This document shows, piece by piece, positions 9,148 through 16,970 of a DNA stretch of 64,000 bases. This stretch comes from an uncultured Draconibacterium sp. (lineage in GTDB: Bacteria; Bacteroidota; Bacteroidia; Bacteroidales; Prolixibacteraceae): the NCBI RefSeq assembly GCF_963676735.1, contig NZ_OY781464.1, forward strand, positions 4,745,001 through 4,809,000, in the 5' to 3' direction. The first letter of the stretch is position 1. Each line of letters begins with the position of its first letter. The notes under the pieces were generated by a model. The model was not told where the DNA came from, searched no databases, and worked only from the letters and a program-made list of their open reading frames with translations. The position numbers were made by a program, and so were the translations under genes.

Positions 9148-10167
9148 ATGAAGCAGCATTTATTCGGAAAAACATTAACAGAATTGCAGGAGATTGTGGT
9201 GGAGCTGGGTTTGCCCAAATTTACGGCCAAACAAATTACCGACTGGCTGTACAAAAAGCAAATCTCATCTGTAAACGAAATGACCAACTTATCGTTAAAA
9301 GCGCGCGATTTGCTTAACGAACACTTTGAGCTGGGCCTCACCGCCTACACAAAAGTACAGGTGAGCGTTGATGGAACACGAAAGTACCTGTTTCCAACTA
9401 TACAAAATAAATTTATTGAAACCGCCATGATTCCGGAGCGCGAGCGAAAAACCGTTTGTGTAAGTTCGCAGGTGGGTTGCAAAATGGGTTGCCTGTTTTG
9501 TTTTACGGCCAAGCAGGGTTTTCAGGGGCAGCTTTCGGCCGGAGAAATTCTGAACCAGCTGAAAAGTATTGATGAGGTAAACGAAGTTACCAACATTGTG
9601 TACATGGGCATGGGGGAGCCTTTTGATAACCTTGATGAGGTACTGAAAAGCCTCGAGATTCTTAGCGCCGAATGGGGATTTGCCATGAGTCCGCGCCGAA
9701 TTACAGTTTCAACCATTGGAATTATTCCCGGTATGCTAACCTTTCTGGAAAAAAGTGAAGCCCACCTGGCTGTGAGTTTGCACACGCCCTTTAACGAAGA
9801 GCGCCGTAAAATTATGCCGGTACAGGTGGCTTATCCGATTGATGAAGTGGTGGAAGAAATTAAAAGCTGGGACTTTGGCCGCCAGCGCCGCGTGTCGTTC
9901 GAGTACATTTTGTTTGAAGGGTTAAACGATAGCCCTGCGCATGTTAACGAACTGGCCCGACTGTTGCGCGGTTTAAAATGCAGGATAAATCTCATTCGCT
10001 TTCACCCCGTTCCGGGAACCCCCTTGAAAAGTCCGGGAGAAAAAACGATTCAGCAGTTTAAAGACGCCCTGAACAACAAGGGAATTTTAACCACCGTACG
10101 TGCCTCGCGTGGCGAAGATATTTATGCGGCCTGCGGCCTGCTGTCAACCAAAGAACTGGTGAAATAG
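9148..10167 (+). CDS. rlmN: Dual-specificity 23S rRNA/tRNA adenine-C2 methyltransferase
   Basis: This radical-SAM enzyme methylates C2 of A2503 in 23S rRNA and, in many bacteria, A37 of certain tRNAs. The [4Fe-4S] motif CKMGCLFC (C-x3-C-x2-C) is present. Both catalytic cysteines are seen: one in TVCVSSQ just before the cluster motif and one near the C-terminus in DIYAACGLL. With the ATG at 9148 the protein has 339 residues, the usual size. A longer TTG start at 9115 would overlap the probable promoter box and is rejected. The Cfr paralogue is less likely because the N-terminal region and length fit RlmN, though the two families are close. Confidence 0.95.
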   Translation: MKQHLFGKTLTELQEIVVELGLPKFTAKQITDWLYKKQISSVNEMTNLSLKARDLLNEHFELGLTAYTKVQVSVDGTRKYLFPTIQNKFIETAMIPERERKTVCVSSQVGCKMGCLFCFTAKQGFQGQLSAGEILNQLKSIDEVNEVTNIVYMGMGEPFDNLDEVLKSLEILSAEWGFAMSPRRITVSTIGIIPGMLTFLEKSEAHLAVSLHTPFNEERRKIMPVQVAYPIDEVVEEIKSWDFGRQRRVSFEYILFEGLNDSPAHVNELARLLRGLKCRINLIRFHPVPGTPLKSPGEKTIQQFKDALNNKGILTTVRASRGEDIYAACGLLSTKELVK

Positions 10168-10184
10168 GAAATGTGGATTCAGCT

Positions 10185-10395
10185 TTAAAAGTCGAAGAAA
10201 TTGTCTTCTGAAATAACCTGGAATTTTGCTTCCGGATAATTTTTTGAACATGTTTTGGGTATCTTAATTTTACGTGTTGAGAATTTGATCGGTTAAAAGC
10301 TTTATTCCGAGGCCAATTGATGGTTTACGCCGGGCTTCATCAATGTAAATAAGGTCGTATGTGCTAAAATAGGTTTTTAGCTGGCTGAGTTTCTG
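10185..10395 (-). pseudogene. Collapsed remnant of an AAA/DUF4143-type ATP-binding protein
   Basis: Two fragments on the minus strand read as pieces of the common Bacteroidota ATP-binding proteins with a C-terminal DUF4143 domain. From 10395 to 10270 the frame reads YDLIYIDEARRKPSIGLGIK before a stop, which matches the Walker B neighbourhood (normally ...IDEAQRIP.IGL.LK). From 10262 to 10185, in another frame, it reads YPEAKFQVISEDNFFDF and a stop, which looks like the family's C-terminal end. Several hundred bases that should lie between them are missing, and both the P-loop region and a start are gone. This is a decayed gene with an internal deletion. The assignment rests on remembered family consensus, not on a search. 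Confidence 0.55.
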
Positions 10396-10559
10396 AGAAG
10401 AAAGTCATCAAAAATAATTTTTAATAACAGTGATTTTTAAATTACTCATTTTAACTAAAAAACACAAATTGGGGAAGTTTACTTGCTGTATTTCGCTAAA
10501 TTAAGGAAGTTACAAAAAGTGTGCAATGCAAAAGAAGCAGGGAAAATAAACAGTTTAAT

Positions 10560-12050
10560 TTACAGCAACATCATTTTTTCAATGTAAATATCCTGAAAAG
10601 TGCCATCGCCTTCCAGGTTAATATGGCTTGTTTTTGACAGGATTTCCTGCGTATAATTTTCATCTCGAAATAGAAACATTTTGGCTCCGATTAATGCGGT
10701 GTTACCCAGTTTTGTAATTTTCGCTTCTTCGCATTCGAGCAAGCCGGTCCGGATCACATTTTTAAGATTCAGGAAATTGCCAAACCCTCCGGCAATAAAC
10801 ACTTTTTCCACATCGCTCTTGCTAATTTTTAAGGTGTTTAACAATATTTGCACACCGGCGGCAATGGCGGCTTTTGCCAACTGAAATTCGCGAATATCGG
10901 ATTGCTGAAGCTGAACTCCCGGAGTAAGCTCAATGGCTTCTTCGCCCGAGTTAATTTCGCCAAACAAACCAATTTTTTGCTCCTCAAGTAAAATCGCCAT
11001 TGCATCAATTAATCCACTGCCACAAATTCCTTTGGCTTCCACATTGCCAATCACATGAGCCTCGATTTTTCCGTCTTTAAACTTAAGCGACGAAACAGCC
11101 CCTGTGGTTGCCCGCATGCCCTGGTTAATTTTTGCTCCCTCAAAAGCCGGTCCGGCTGCGGTTGATGCACAAATTATCTGCTTTTTGTTGCCCAACACAA
11201 TTTCGCCGTTGGTGCCCAGGTCGATAAGCAGGGAGTAGGCTTCTTTTTCTGCCATTTTTGTGGCGGCAATTCCGGCCAGAATATCGCTGCCTACAAAGCT
11301 TCCGATAGAGGCATTAAAGCGTATTTCCGGACTACCGGGAAGTTGCCAGTCCAGGTCTTCTGCTGTAAAAGTCTGAACGCCGAGCACCGGCGATTCAAAA
11401 GGGAAAAAAGAAAGCGGTTGCACATCCAGTCCGCAGAAAATATGATGCATGGCCGTATTTCCAACCAACTCAATTTTTGCAAATTCTACCGGATGGTTTT
11501 TTTCCAGCTGGGCAATCATTTTCGCAATTTTTACCCGTATCAGCTTTTGCATTTCTTGCTGTTTCCCATCAAGGCAGGCCTGGATACGGGCAATTAAATC
11601 TCCACCGTATTTTACCTGCGGATTTACGTCAGAAACTGAATTGATAATGTGCCCGTTGCTTAAGTCTACCAGCTGGGCTACCAGTGTGGTGGTGCCCAAA
11701 TCAACAGCAATTCCATAACCTTCTTCCGGGCTAAACTCAAAGGCGCTGTTGTCGGCCAGAATAATATTTTCAAACTGGGTAATTTCCAGGGTGAGGTTGG
11801 TATTTGCACTGCAAAAACATGCCAGCCGCCATTCGGGGCCAAGTTTCAATTTTTGCAGCCGCTCTTTTTCAACCCGATCAATAGCTAAATCACCTTTAAG
11901 AATTTTTATTTTACAGGCGCCACAGGTTCCTTTGCCGCCACACGGAAATTCTACGCCAAACTCATGCAGTACATCAATCAGCGGTGTGTCTTTTATTACT
12001 TCAATTGTTTTGCCAAGTGGTTGCAGCGAAATACTTACCTTTTTGTTCAT
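10560..12050 (-). CDS. RACo-like protein: [2Fe-2S] ferredoxin plus ASKHA domain (DUF4445/COG3894)
   Basis: The product resembles reductive activators of corrinoid proteins (RACo), which use ATP to drive an electron into inactive Co(II) corrinoid and return it to Co(I). Residues 1 to about 90 form a plant-type [2Fe-2S] ferredoxin with C37, C43 and C46 in CGGKGTCGAC and a fourth ligand at C79 or C81. From about residue 112 the ASKHA (actin-like ATPase) domain begins with GIAVDLGTTTL, followed by ELVGNTAMHHIFCG and LLIDLGTNGEIVLG. At 496 residues it is shorter than clostridial RACo. No corrinoid protein or methyltransferase gene is in the window, so the partner must be elsewhere, for example a B12-dependent methionine synthase-like or methyltransferase system; that is inference. 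Confidence 0.85.
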   Translation of the reverse strand: MNKKVSISLQPLGKTIEVIKDTPLIDVLHEFGVEFPCGGKGTCGACKIKILKGDLAIDRVEKERLQKLKLGPEWRLACFCSANTNLTLEITQFENIILADNSAFEFSPEEGYGIAVDLGTTTLVAQLVDLSNGHIINSVSDVNPQVKYGGDLIARIQACLDGKQQEMQKLIRVKIAKMIAQLEKNHPVEFAKIELVGNTAMHHIFCGLDVQPLSFFPFESPVLGVQTFTAEDLDWQLPGSPEIRFNASIGSFVGSDILAGIAATKMAEKEAYSLLIDLGTNGEIVLGNKKQIICASTAAGPAFEGAKINQGMRATTGAVSSLKFKDGKIEAHVIGNVEAKGICGSGLIDAMAILLEEQKIGLFGEINSGEEAIELTPGVQLQQSDIREFQLAKAAIAAGVQILLNTLKISKSDVEKVFIAGGFGNFLNLKNVIRTGLLECEEAKITKLGNTALIGAKMFLFRDENYTQEILSKTSHINLEGDGTFQDIYIEKMMLL

Positions 12051-12074
12051 TCTTTGGTTTTAGCCTGAAAGCTT

Positions 12075-12082
12075 CAAATGTA
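12075..12082 (-). promoter_or_regulatory. Probable -7 box for the RACo-like gene
   Basis: On the minus strand TACATTTG matches TAnnTTTG exactly and ends about 25 bases before the start codon at 12050. The TTG box at the expected distance is not evident. It suggests the RACo-like gene can be transcribed separately from the MBL gene upstream. Confidence 0.4.
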
Positions 12083-12114
12083 ATAAAATATGCTGTGCCT
12101 GTTTTGGAGCGAGC

Positions 12115-12951
12115 TTAAATTAAGGCAGCCAGTTCCAGTTTCTCTTTTAGCAGCACTCCTTTTTCGGTTTGCTGCACTGTCGCACATTCGGTGTAATAAT
12201 CGTGTTCAAAAAGAAGCACATAATTTTTTTCTGCAGCTTCTTGTAAAAACCGGCCTTTTTCTTCCATTACCTTCACGGGGTCTAAATCGTAGGCCGAAAT
12301 CCAAAGTTGCGGAACATTGGCAGCTGTTGTAATCAGGTCGGAAGTGTAAACGAAGCTGTGTTTTTCGGTGTGTAAAAGTGGCAGCATTTGCCCGGGAGTA
12401 TGGCCGTCAAACATTCTTATTTCAAAACCCGGAGCAAACTCTCCTTCCGTGTCAATTAACTGCAGTTTCCCCGTGTCCATCATAAAATCGAGCACCTCGC
12501 GATGGTAGGCAGCTTTTTCGCGTGGATTTGAAATTTTGGCGTGTTCCCATTGTTTTTTGCTGCTCCAGAGTGTGGCATTGGGAAATACCAATTCCAGTTT
12601 TTTACCGGTGTTTTTAACAGCTCCGGTGCAATGGTCCCAGTGCAGGTGGGTAAAAAATACATCCGTGATATCCTCGGGTAAAAAGCCTTTTTCCTGTAGT
12701 GATTTTTCCAGTGCCGTTACCGAAGTTACTCCATTGTTTTTAAGGTGTTTTTCCGGGTAATGATTGCCAATTCCTGCTTCAATCAGAATTTTTCTTTCGT
12801 CCAGCTCAACCAGCAAGCAGCGCAGGGTTAATTGGGTAAAATTATCGTTGTTGCACGGGTATGCTTTATTCCATAATACTTTCGGAATGGCTCCAAACAA
12901 AGCTCCTCCATCGCAATGAAAATGACCGGCAGATATGGGTGTGAGTTTCAT
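12115..12951 (-). CDS. MBL-fold metallo-hydrolase
   Basis: This 278-residue metallo-beta-lactamase-fold hydrolase carries the zinc motif THLHWDH (HxHxDH) followed by GAVKNTG, a later metal-ligand histidine in MFDGHTPGQMLPL, and the SDLITTA aspartate motif. The layout matches the lactonase-like/glyoxalase II-like branch of the superfamily. No signal peptide is seen, so it should be cytoplasmic. The substrate cannot be read from sequence. It shares its direction with the DUF3810 gene upstream and the RACo-like gene downstream (64-base gap); a shared pathway is not obvious. Confidence 0.88.
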   Translation of the reverse strand: MKLTPISAGHFHCDGGALFGAIPKVLWNKAYPCNNDNFTQLTLRCLLVELDERKILIEAGIGNHYPEKHLKNNGVTSVTALEKSLQEKGFLPEDITDVFFTHLHWDHCTGAVKNTGKKLELVFPNATLWSSKKQWEHAKISNPREKAAYHREVLDFMMDTGKLQLIDTEGEFAPGFEIRMFDGHTPGQMLPLLHTEKHSFVYTSDLITTAANVPQLWISAYDLDPVKVMEEKGRFLQEAAEKNYVLLFEHDYYTECATVQQTEKGVLLKEKLELAALI

Positions 12952-13007
12952 AAAAATGATTTGAAGTTGGAACAGGAAACGGCATATTGTTCCGACAGCC
13001 TTTCCAA

Positions 13008-13015
13008 CAAAGTTA
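13008..13015 (-). promoter_or_regulatory. Probable -7 box for the MBL-fold gene
   Basis: TAACTTTG on the minus strand matches TAnnTTTG and lies about 57 bases before the start codon at 12951. The upstream TTG box is not clear. Confidence 0.4.
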
Positions 13016-13035
13016 AGGCCTAAAAATAGCTGAAA

Positions 13036-14148
13036 TTATTTGGGAGCAAGCCCGCAACGCTGCTGAAAAGCTGAATCTAACGAAAAGTTCATAACATGAT
13101 CTACCACGCCGGTATAATCTTTTATCCCCGATTTTATATTGTTGCTTTTCAGGTAGGCATCATTCAGTTTCGATGCTGCTTTGTCCAGCCTTTCGTTACG
13201 TAAGGCAGCGTGGTGTTCCCGAATAGCTTTAATGTCGGCCCTAACTTCGGGCGAAATGGTTTCAATTAATTGCTCGTAGGTTTCCAAACCATACGCCTGT
13301 CGCAACAAATGAAACAGAATAAATAATTTGCCGGAATATTGAAGCTGAGAAGAAGAACTTTGCGTACACACCAGCCAGGCATAAAAATTGGCTTCAGCCT
13401 CGCTGGTAACACCCAGCTGGTGGGCTTTTTCGTGCGCCAAAACATAGGGGTATTCAACAGGTAAAACCAATTTGTTTACATGAACTTCATTAAAGAAAGG
13501 GCCAAAATAGCCGGTTATTCCCGATTTTGCATAAAAGCGGCTAAAGCTTATTTTTTTATCCGGGCGTTTCCCCATGGGGTACTTAAAGTTGAAAACTGTT
13601 GCCAGGTTTTGGTACGACTCCTCAATCATTTTATCGCTTTCTTCTTTGCCAAAATTCTCAAAACTACAGTGCAAGTTGTTTAATTCGATGATGTAGTTGT
13701 GAATGAAAGCTACAAATTCTTCGCTGTTGGGGGCACGGTCAATAACACCAAGCCGTTGTTGCAATGGTGCCCTGAAATAGTTAAAACCCCACAACAGGTA
13801 AAACAGGATGTAGCTTATTGAAAACAGTTTTACCAAGGCTTTTCCAGCTTGCTTCCATTTTTGTTTTTTCAGTAGCGCCAAAACCAGCAAAACAACAGGA
13901 AATAAAAATAGAAAAAGGTAAAGCAGATCGGCAAGCGAGAAAGGGAAAAGCGAAGAGAATTGAGAAAGAACAAGTGCAAGCACGGGGTAAATGCCATTGC
14001 TATAATATTTTTCGATAAATATGGGCTGGTGCCGTAGGATTTGTGTAAGCAGAAAAAATCCCAGGGCGATGCCCGGTAAAATAAGCCAACGGTAACGATT
14101 TGTTTTTCCTGCCATTGCTGCAAAGATAGTTTTCAGTTTGTATTTCAT
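13036..14148 (-). CDS. DUF3810 membrane protein with HExxH-like motif
   Basis: This protein of 370 residues belongs to the DUF3810 family, widespread in Bacteroidota and of unknown function. Hydrophobic helices lie near residues 22-40, 53-70, 74-94 and 108-124, followed by a soluble domain. The soluble part contains LAHEKAHQLG (HEKAH at 239-243) with a following acidic helix (SEAEANFYAW), the arrangement of a zinc metallopeptidase site. The motif reads HExxH, so peptidase activity is possible but unproven. A TATCTTTG promoter-like box falls inside the first codons (minus strand 14128-14121), so translation may really begin at a later ATG at 14115 (MAGKTNRYRW), losing 11 residues. The start is therefore uncertain. 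Confidence 0.85.
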   Translation of the reverse strand: MKYKLKTIFAAMAGKTNRYRWLILPGIALGFFLLTQILRHQPIFIEKYYSNGIYPVLALVLSQFSSLFPFSLADLLYLFLFLFPVVLLVLALLKKQKWKQAGKALVKLFSISYILFYLLWGFNYFRAPLQQRLGVIDRAPNSEEFVAFIHNYIIELNNLHCSFENFGKEESDKMIEESYQNLATVFNFKYPMGKRPDKKISFSRFYAKSGITGYFGPFFNEVHVNKLVLPVEYPYVLAHEKAHQLGVTSEAEANFYAWLVCTQSSSSQLQYSGKLFILFHLLRQAYGLETYEQLIETISPEVRADIKAIREHHAALRNERLDKAASKLNDAYLKSNNIKSGIKDYTGVVDHVMNFSLDSAFQQRCGLAPK

Positions 14149-14319
14149 GTCAGCGAAACTTTAAAAGCACAAAAGGTTTCCAACGAAGTTCCTTAGTAAA
14201 GTCCTGAAATTTTAGCGCTTTGTCACGGTTTTAAGGTTGAAAATAAATTTCACCTTATTTATTCCGTAGTGTATTAAATATTTGGTGTGATTTAAGTTTT
14301 ACCCTCTTTGTTTAACTTT

Positions 14320-14353
14320 TTGCTTTTTAAGAGTAAATAAAAAAATACATTTG
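14320..14353 (+). promoter_or_regulatory. Probable promoter of the dipeptidase gene
   Basis: TTG at 14320-14322 and TACATTTG at 14346-14353 are separated by 23 bases, slightly longer than the usual 19-21. The predicted transcript start lies about 35 bases before ATG 14395. The divergent spacer 14149-14394 is very AT-rich. Confidence 0.5.
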
Positions 14354-14394
14354 TTAATATTGTTTGTTGTTTAATAGCAAAATAAAAACATATT

Positions 14395-15615
14395 ATGATT
14401 AAGGCATTTACCGTTTTGTTGGCAGTTGGGGGACTGTTGGCAGGATTTAAGGGATTTGGAGAAGGACAGGATGGAAAAGCCGAAGCCATTCACCGGCGGG
14501 CGATAACCGTTGATACGCATTGCGATACACCTATGGCCCTGGTACGGGGAAACCTGGATGTGGGGAAAAAGAATGAGGCACCCGGCAGTCGTGTTGATTT
14601 TCCTCGAATGAAAGAGGGAGGACTGGATGCCATTTTTTTTGCGGCATTTACAGGTCAGCGTCCCAGAACAGCCGAAAACACGCAGGAAGCCTATACTCTG
14701 GCCAACAAAATGATTGAAAAAACCTACGAAGTTTGTGCCCAATACAGCGAGCTGGCCGAGGTGGCAACGGCTCCTGAAGACGTGTTTCGGCTGGAGAAAG
14801 AAGGCAAACGGGCCATTTATATCGGCATGGAAAATGGTTTCCCGATTGGCACCGAATTAGAGCGGGTAGAAGAGTTTTACAATAAGGGCGTTCGGTATAT
14901 CACACTTTGTCATTCGTCGAATAACGATATCTGCGACTCGTCAACCGATATAAAAGGGTCTGAACATAACGGATTAAGTACTTTTGGTAAACAGGTAGTA
15001 AAAGAAATGAATCGCCTGGGCATGCTCGTTGATGTGTCGCATATTTCGGATAAAGCATTTTTTGATGTTGTTGAACTCAGCGAAGTTCCGGTTTTTGCCT
15101 CACATTCCAGTGTACGTGCTATTGCACACCACAACCGTAACATGACCGACGAAATGATTAAAGCCCTGGCAAAAAATGGCGGCGTAATTCAAATTTGTTT
15201 GTTGGATGATTACGTAAAAGACCCGGATACAACTACAGTACGCTACCAAAAAGAACAGGATCTGCGCGAAATATTTTCAAGCCAATGGAGTAGCATGTCG
15301 GAAGATGAAAAGGAAGTAGTACGAAAGAAATGGAGAGGACTGGATGATTTATACCCCAAACAACTGCCTACTGTTGCCGATTATGTCGACCATATTGATT
15401 ACGTTAAAAAACTTGTGGGTGTTGATTATGTGGGCATTGGCTCCGATTTTGATGGTGGCGGCGGATTGGCCGATTGTGCCGATGTAAGTGAAATGCCTAA
15501 TATTACCGCCGAAATGGTAAAACGTGGCTATACTGAAGAAGAGATAGCTAAAGTTTGGGGAGAAAACTTCTTCAGGGTATTTACAGAAGCCGTTAAAGCA
15601 ACGGCAAACAACTAA
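14395..15615 (+). CDS. Exported membrane-dipeptidase-type peptidase, family M19
   Basis: This zinc dipeptidase of peptidase family M19 (renal dipeptidase-like) hydrolyses dipeptides, possibly including D-residues from peptidoglycan. It has 406 residues. A hydrophobic N-terminus (residues 1-22, AFTVLLAVGGLLAGFKG core) acts as signal peptide. Zinc ligands are H42 and D44 in VDTHCDTP and the glutamate in GMENGFPIG. Two histidine regions follow at VDVSHISDKAF and ASHSSVRAIAHHNRNMTDE, then GIGSDFDGGG, all in family order. No lipobox is seen, so the enzyme is probably periplasmic. It is transcribed alone from an AT-rich promoter, and its neighbours give no specific hint of substrate. Confidence 0.94.
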   Translation: MIKAFTVLLAVGGLLAGFKGFGEGQDGKAEAIHRRAITVDTHCDTPMALVRGNLDVGKKNEAPGSRVDFPRMKEGGLDAIFFAAFTGQRPRTAENTQEAYTLANKMIEKTYEVCAQYSELAEVATAPEDVFRLEKEGKRAIYIGMENGFPIGTELERVEEFYNKGVRYITLCHSSNNDICDSSTDIKGSEHNGLSTFGKQVVKEMNRLGMLVDVSHISDKAFFDVVELSEVPVFASHSSVRAIAHHNRNMTDEMIKALAKNGGVIQICLLDDYVKDPDTTTVRYQKEQDLREIFSSQWSSMSEDEKEVVRKKWRGLDDLYPKQLPTVADYVDHIDYVKKLVGVDYVGIGSDFDGGGGLADCADVSEMPNITAEMVKRGYTEEEIAKVWGENFFRVFTEAVKATANN

Positions 15616-15873
15616 TTTCCGGATTACTAATTTCCGAACTGAATTTATTGTTTTTGAATGAAAATCCGAGCTCTTTTCCCAAAGAAGGTAGTACGTCGTA
15701 TGGCGAAATAAATACCTATGACTCATAAATACAGCGCCTTTGGTCAGCAAAAACAGCTTTATTGTGCCAATTAGAGTTATTAACAATTCCCATTGTGGGA
15801 CAATTAACAAGGAGCATCCTGAAAGTCCCGAAAAAATTAGGGTTTTGTGAATATCTTTTTAGGTGGTTTGGGG
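15616..15873. other. Spacer before the adhesin locus
   Basis: About 260 bases without a gene. The only structure noticed is a short inverted repeat TCCCA-TTG-TGGGA (15788-15800) inside a partly symmetrical AT-rich context. It has no T-run, so it is not an intrinsic terminator. Confidence 0.4.
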
Positions 15874-15903
15874 TTGTATTTGTTAATAAATTGTCGTAGT
15901 TTG
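15874..15903 (+). promoter_or_regulatory. Candidate promoter of the giant adhesin locus
   Basis: TTG at 15874-15876, 20 bases, then TAGTTTG at 15897-15903. The -7 box is one base shorter than TAnnTTTG. Transcription would begin near 15910, which restricts where the PorP/SprF-like protein can start. Confidence 0.4.
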
Positions 15904-15934
15904 CCCTCGTTGTAAAGAGAAAATTTGTATCGTC

Positions 15935-16867
15935 ATTCGAAGAATTGTTGTACTAGGGATATTTGTCTTGCTAATATCGCTTAAGTGTGGTGCACAACAA
16001 GACCCTATTTTTACCTCATATATGTATAACGGCCAGATCATTAATCCGGCGTATGCAGGTATTTGGGAAAAGATCGGGTTCACCACGTTAGTAAGAAAAC
16101 AGTGGGCTGGGATTAACCGCTCTCCTCTGACTGAATACATTTCATTTCATTCTCCCATGCGAAACGAAGCCGTTGGTGTTGGTCTCAACATTATGAACGA
16201 CAAGTTTGGTTTGGAACAACGCCTTACCGTTTTAGGCGATTATGCCTACGAAGTTTACCTCTCGCGCCGAACACGAATGCGAATGGGTGTAAAATTTGGC
16301 TTTACCAACTACAAAAATCCGCTTACCGAATACCAGCTGTACCCCGACGATAAGTACGACAGAGCTTTTGATGAAGATGTAGATTTAAAATTTCTGCCCA
16401 ATTTTGGCTTTGGCATTTTTATTTACCAGGATCATTTTTATGCCGGATTTTCCATTCCGAAGATTGTGGAGAACGACCTGAAAGAGAATTTCCATAATTA
16501 TGAAACCAGTGCCGAGGTGCGTACTATCTATTTAAATGGCGGCTATGTCATTCCGCTCGATCCTTTTAATTATTTTGTATTTAAGCCTACTTTGCTGGTA
16601 AAGGCTACCTGGGGGACTCCTCTTCAAATTGATGCTGCAGCCAATTTTATGATCAGGGAAACTTTATGGTTAGGAGTAATGTACAGGAATGGCGGTGCTG
16701 TGTGTTTCACTGCCAACTGGATGTTTAGTAATAAATTCAGGGTAGGCTTTGCTATGGATGTAACTTACAACGATATATACCCTTATCAGAACGGTACTTT
16801 TGAATTTACCTTTGGTTTTGATATGGACTTTTTTGGACGAAGGTATCTGAGGGCCAGGTACTTTTAA
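15935..16867 (+). CDS. PorP/SprF-like outer-membrane protein of the type IX secretion/gliding system
   Basis: This is a PorP/SprF-family outer-membrane beta-barrel protein. Family members sit beside giant adhesins and are needed for secretion or attachment of proteins with type B sorting domains. The hallmark mature N-terminus QQDPIFTSYMYNGQIINPAYAG is present, and the barrel ends in an aromatic residue (RARYF). The start is a puzzle: the frame is open from about 15890 but holds no ATG, GTG or TTG that keeps the signal peptide. Reading from ATT 15935 gives RRIVVLGIFVLLISLKCGA as a good signal; ATT 15923 or ATC 15929 are alternatives. TTG 15968 would leave only a stub. AUU initiation, or a sequence error, is inferred. 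The giant adhesin gene follows after 103 bases. Confidence 0.88.
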   Translation: MRRIVVLGIFVLLISLKCGAQQDPIFTSYMYNGQIINPAYAGIWEKIGFTTLVRKQWAGINRSPLTEYISFHSPMRNEAVGVGLNIMNDKFGLEQRLTVLGDYAYEVYLSRRTRMRMGVKFGFTNYKNPLTEYQLYPDDKYDRAFDEDVDLKFLPNFGFGIFIYQDHFYAGFSIPKIVENDLKENFHNYETSAEVRTIYLNGGYVIPLDPFNYFVFKPTLLVKATWGTPLQIDAAANFMIRETLWLGVMYRNGGAVCFTANWMFSNKFRVGFAMDVTYNDIYPYQNGTFEFTFGFDMDFFGRRYLRARYF

Positions 16868-16938
16868 TGACGATGGACGAATAGACAAACCCGAAGAACT
16901 GATGGTTTAACATTAAATGAAATTGAATATGTAAAAAT

Positions 16939-16956
16939 TTTACGACGCCTCGTAAA
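16939..16956 (+). promoter_or_regulatory. Hairpin just upstream of the giant adhesin start codon
   Basis: TTTACGA (16939-16945) and TCGTAAA (16950-16956) form a perfect 7-base stem with a CGCC loop, 14 bases before the GTG start. No T-run follows, so it is not a terminator. It could tune initiation or be a protein-binding site; its function is inferred from position only. Confidence 0.4.
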
Positions 16957-16970
16957 CAAAGAATTGTTAA

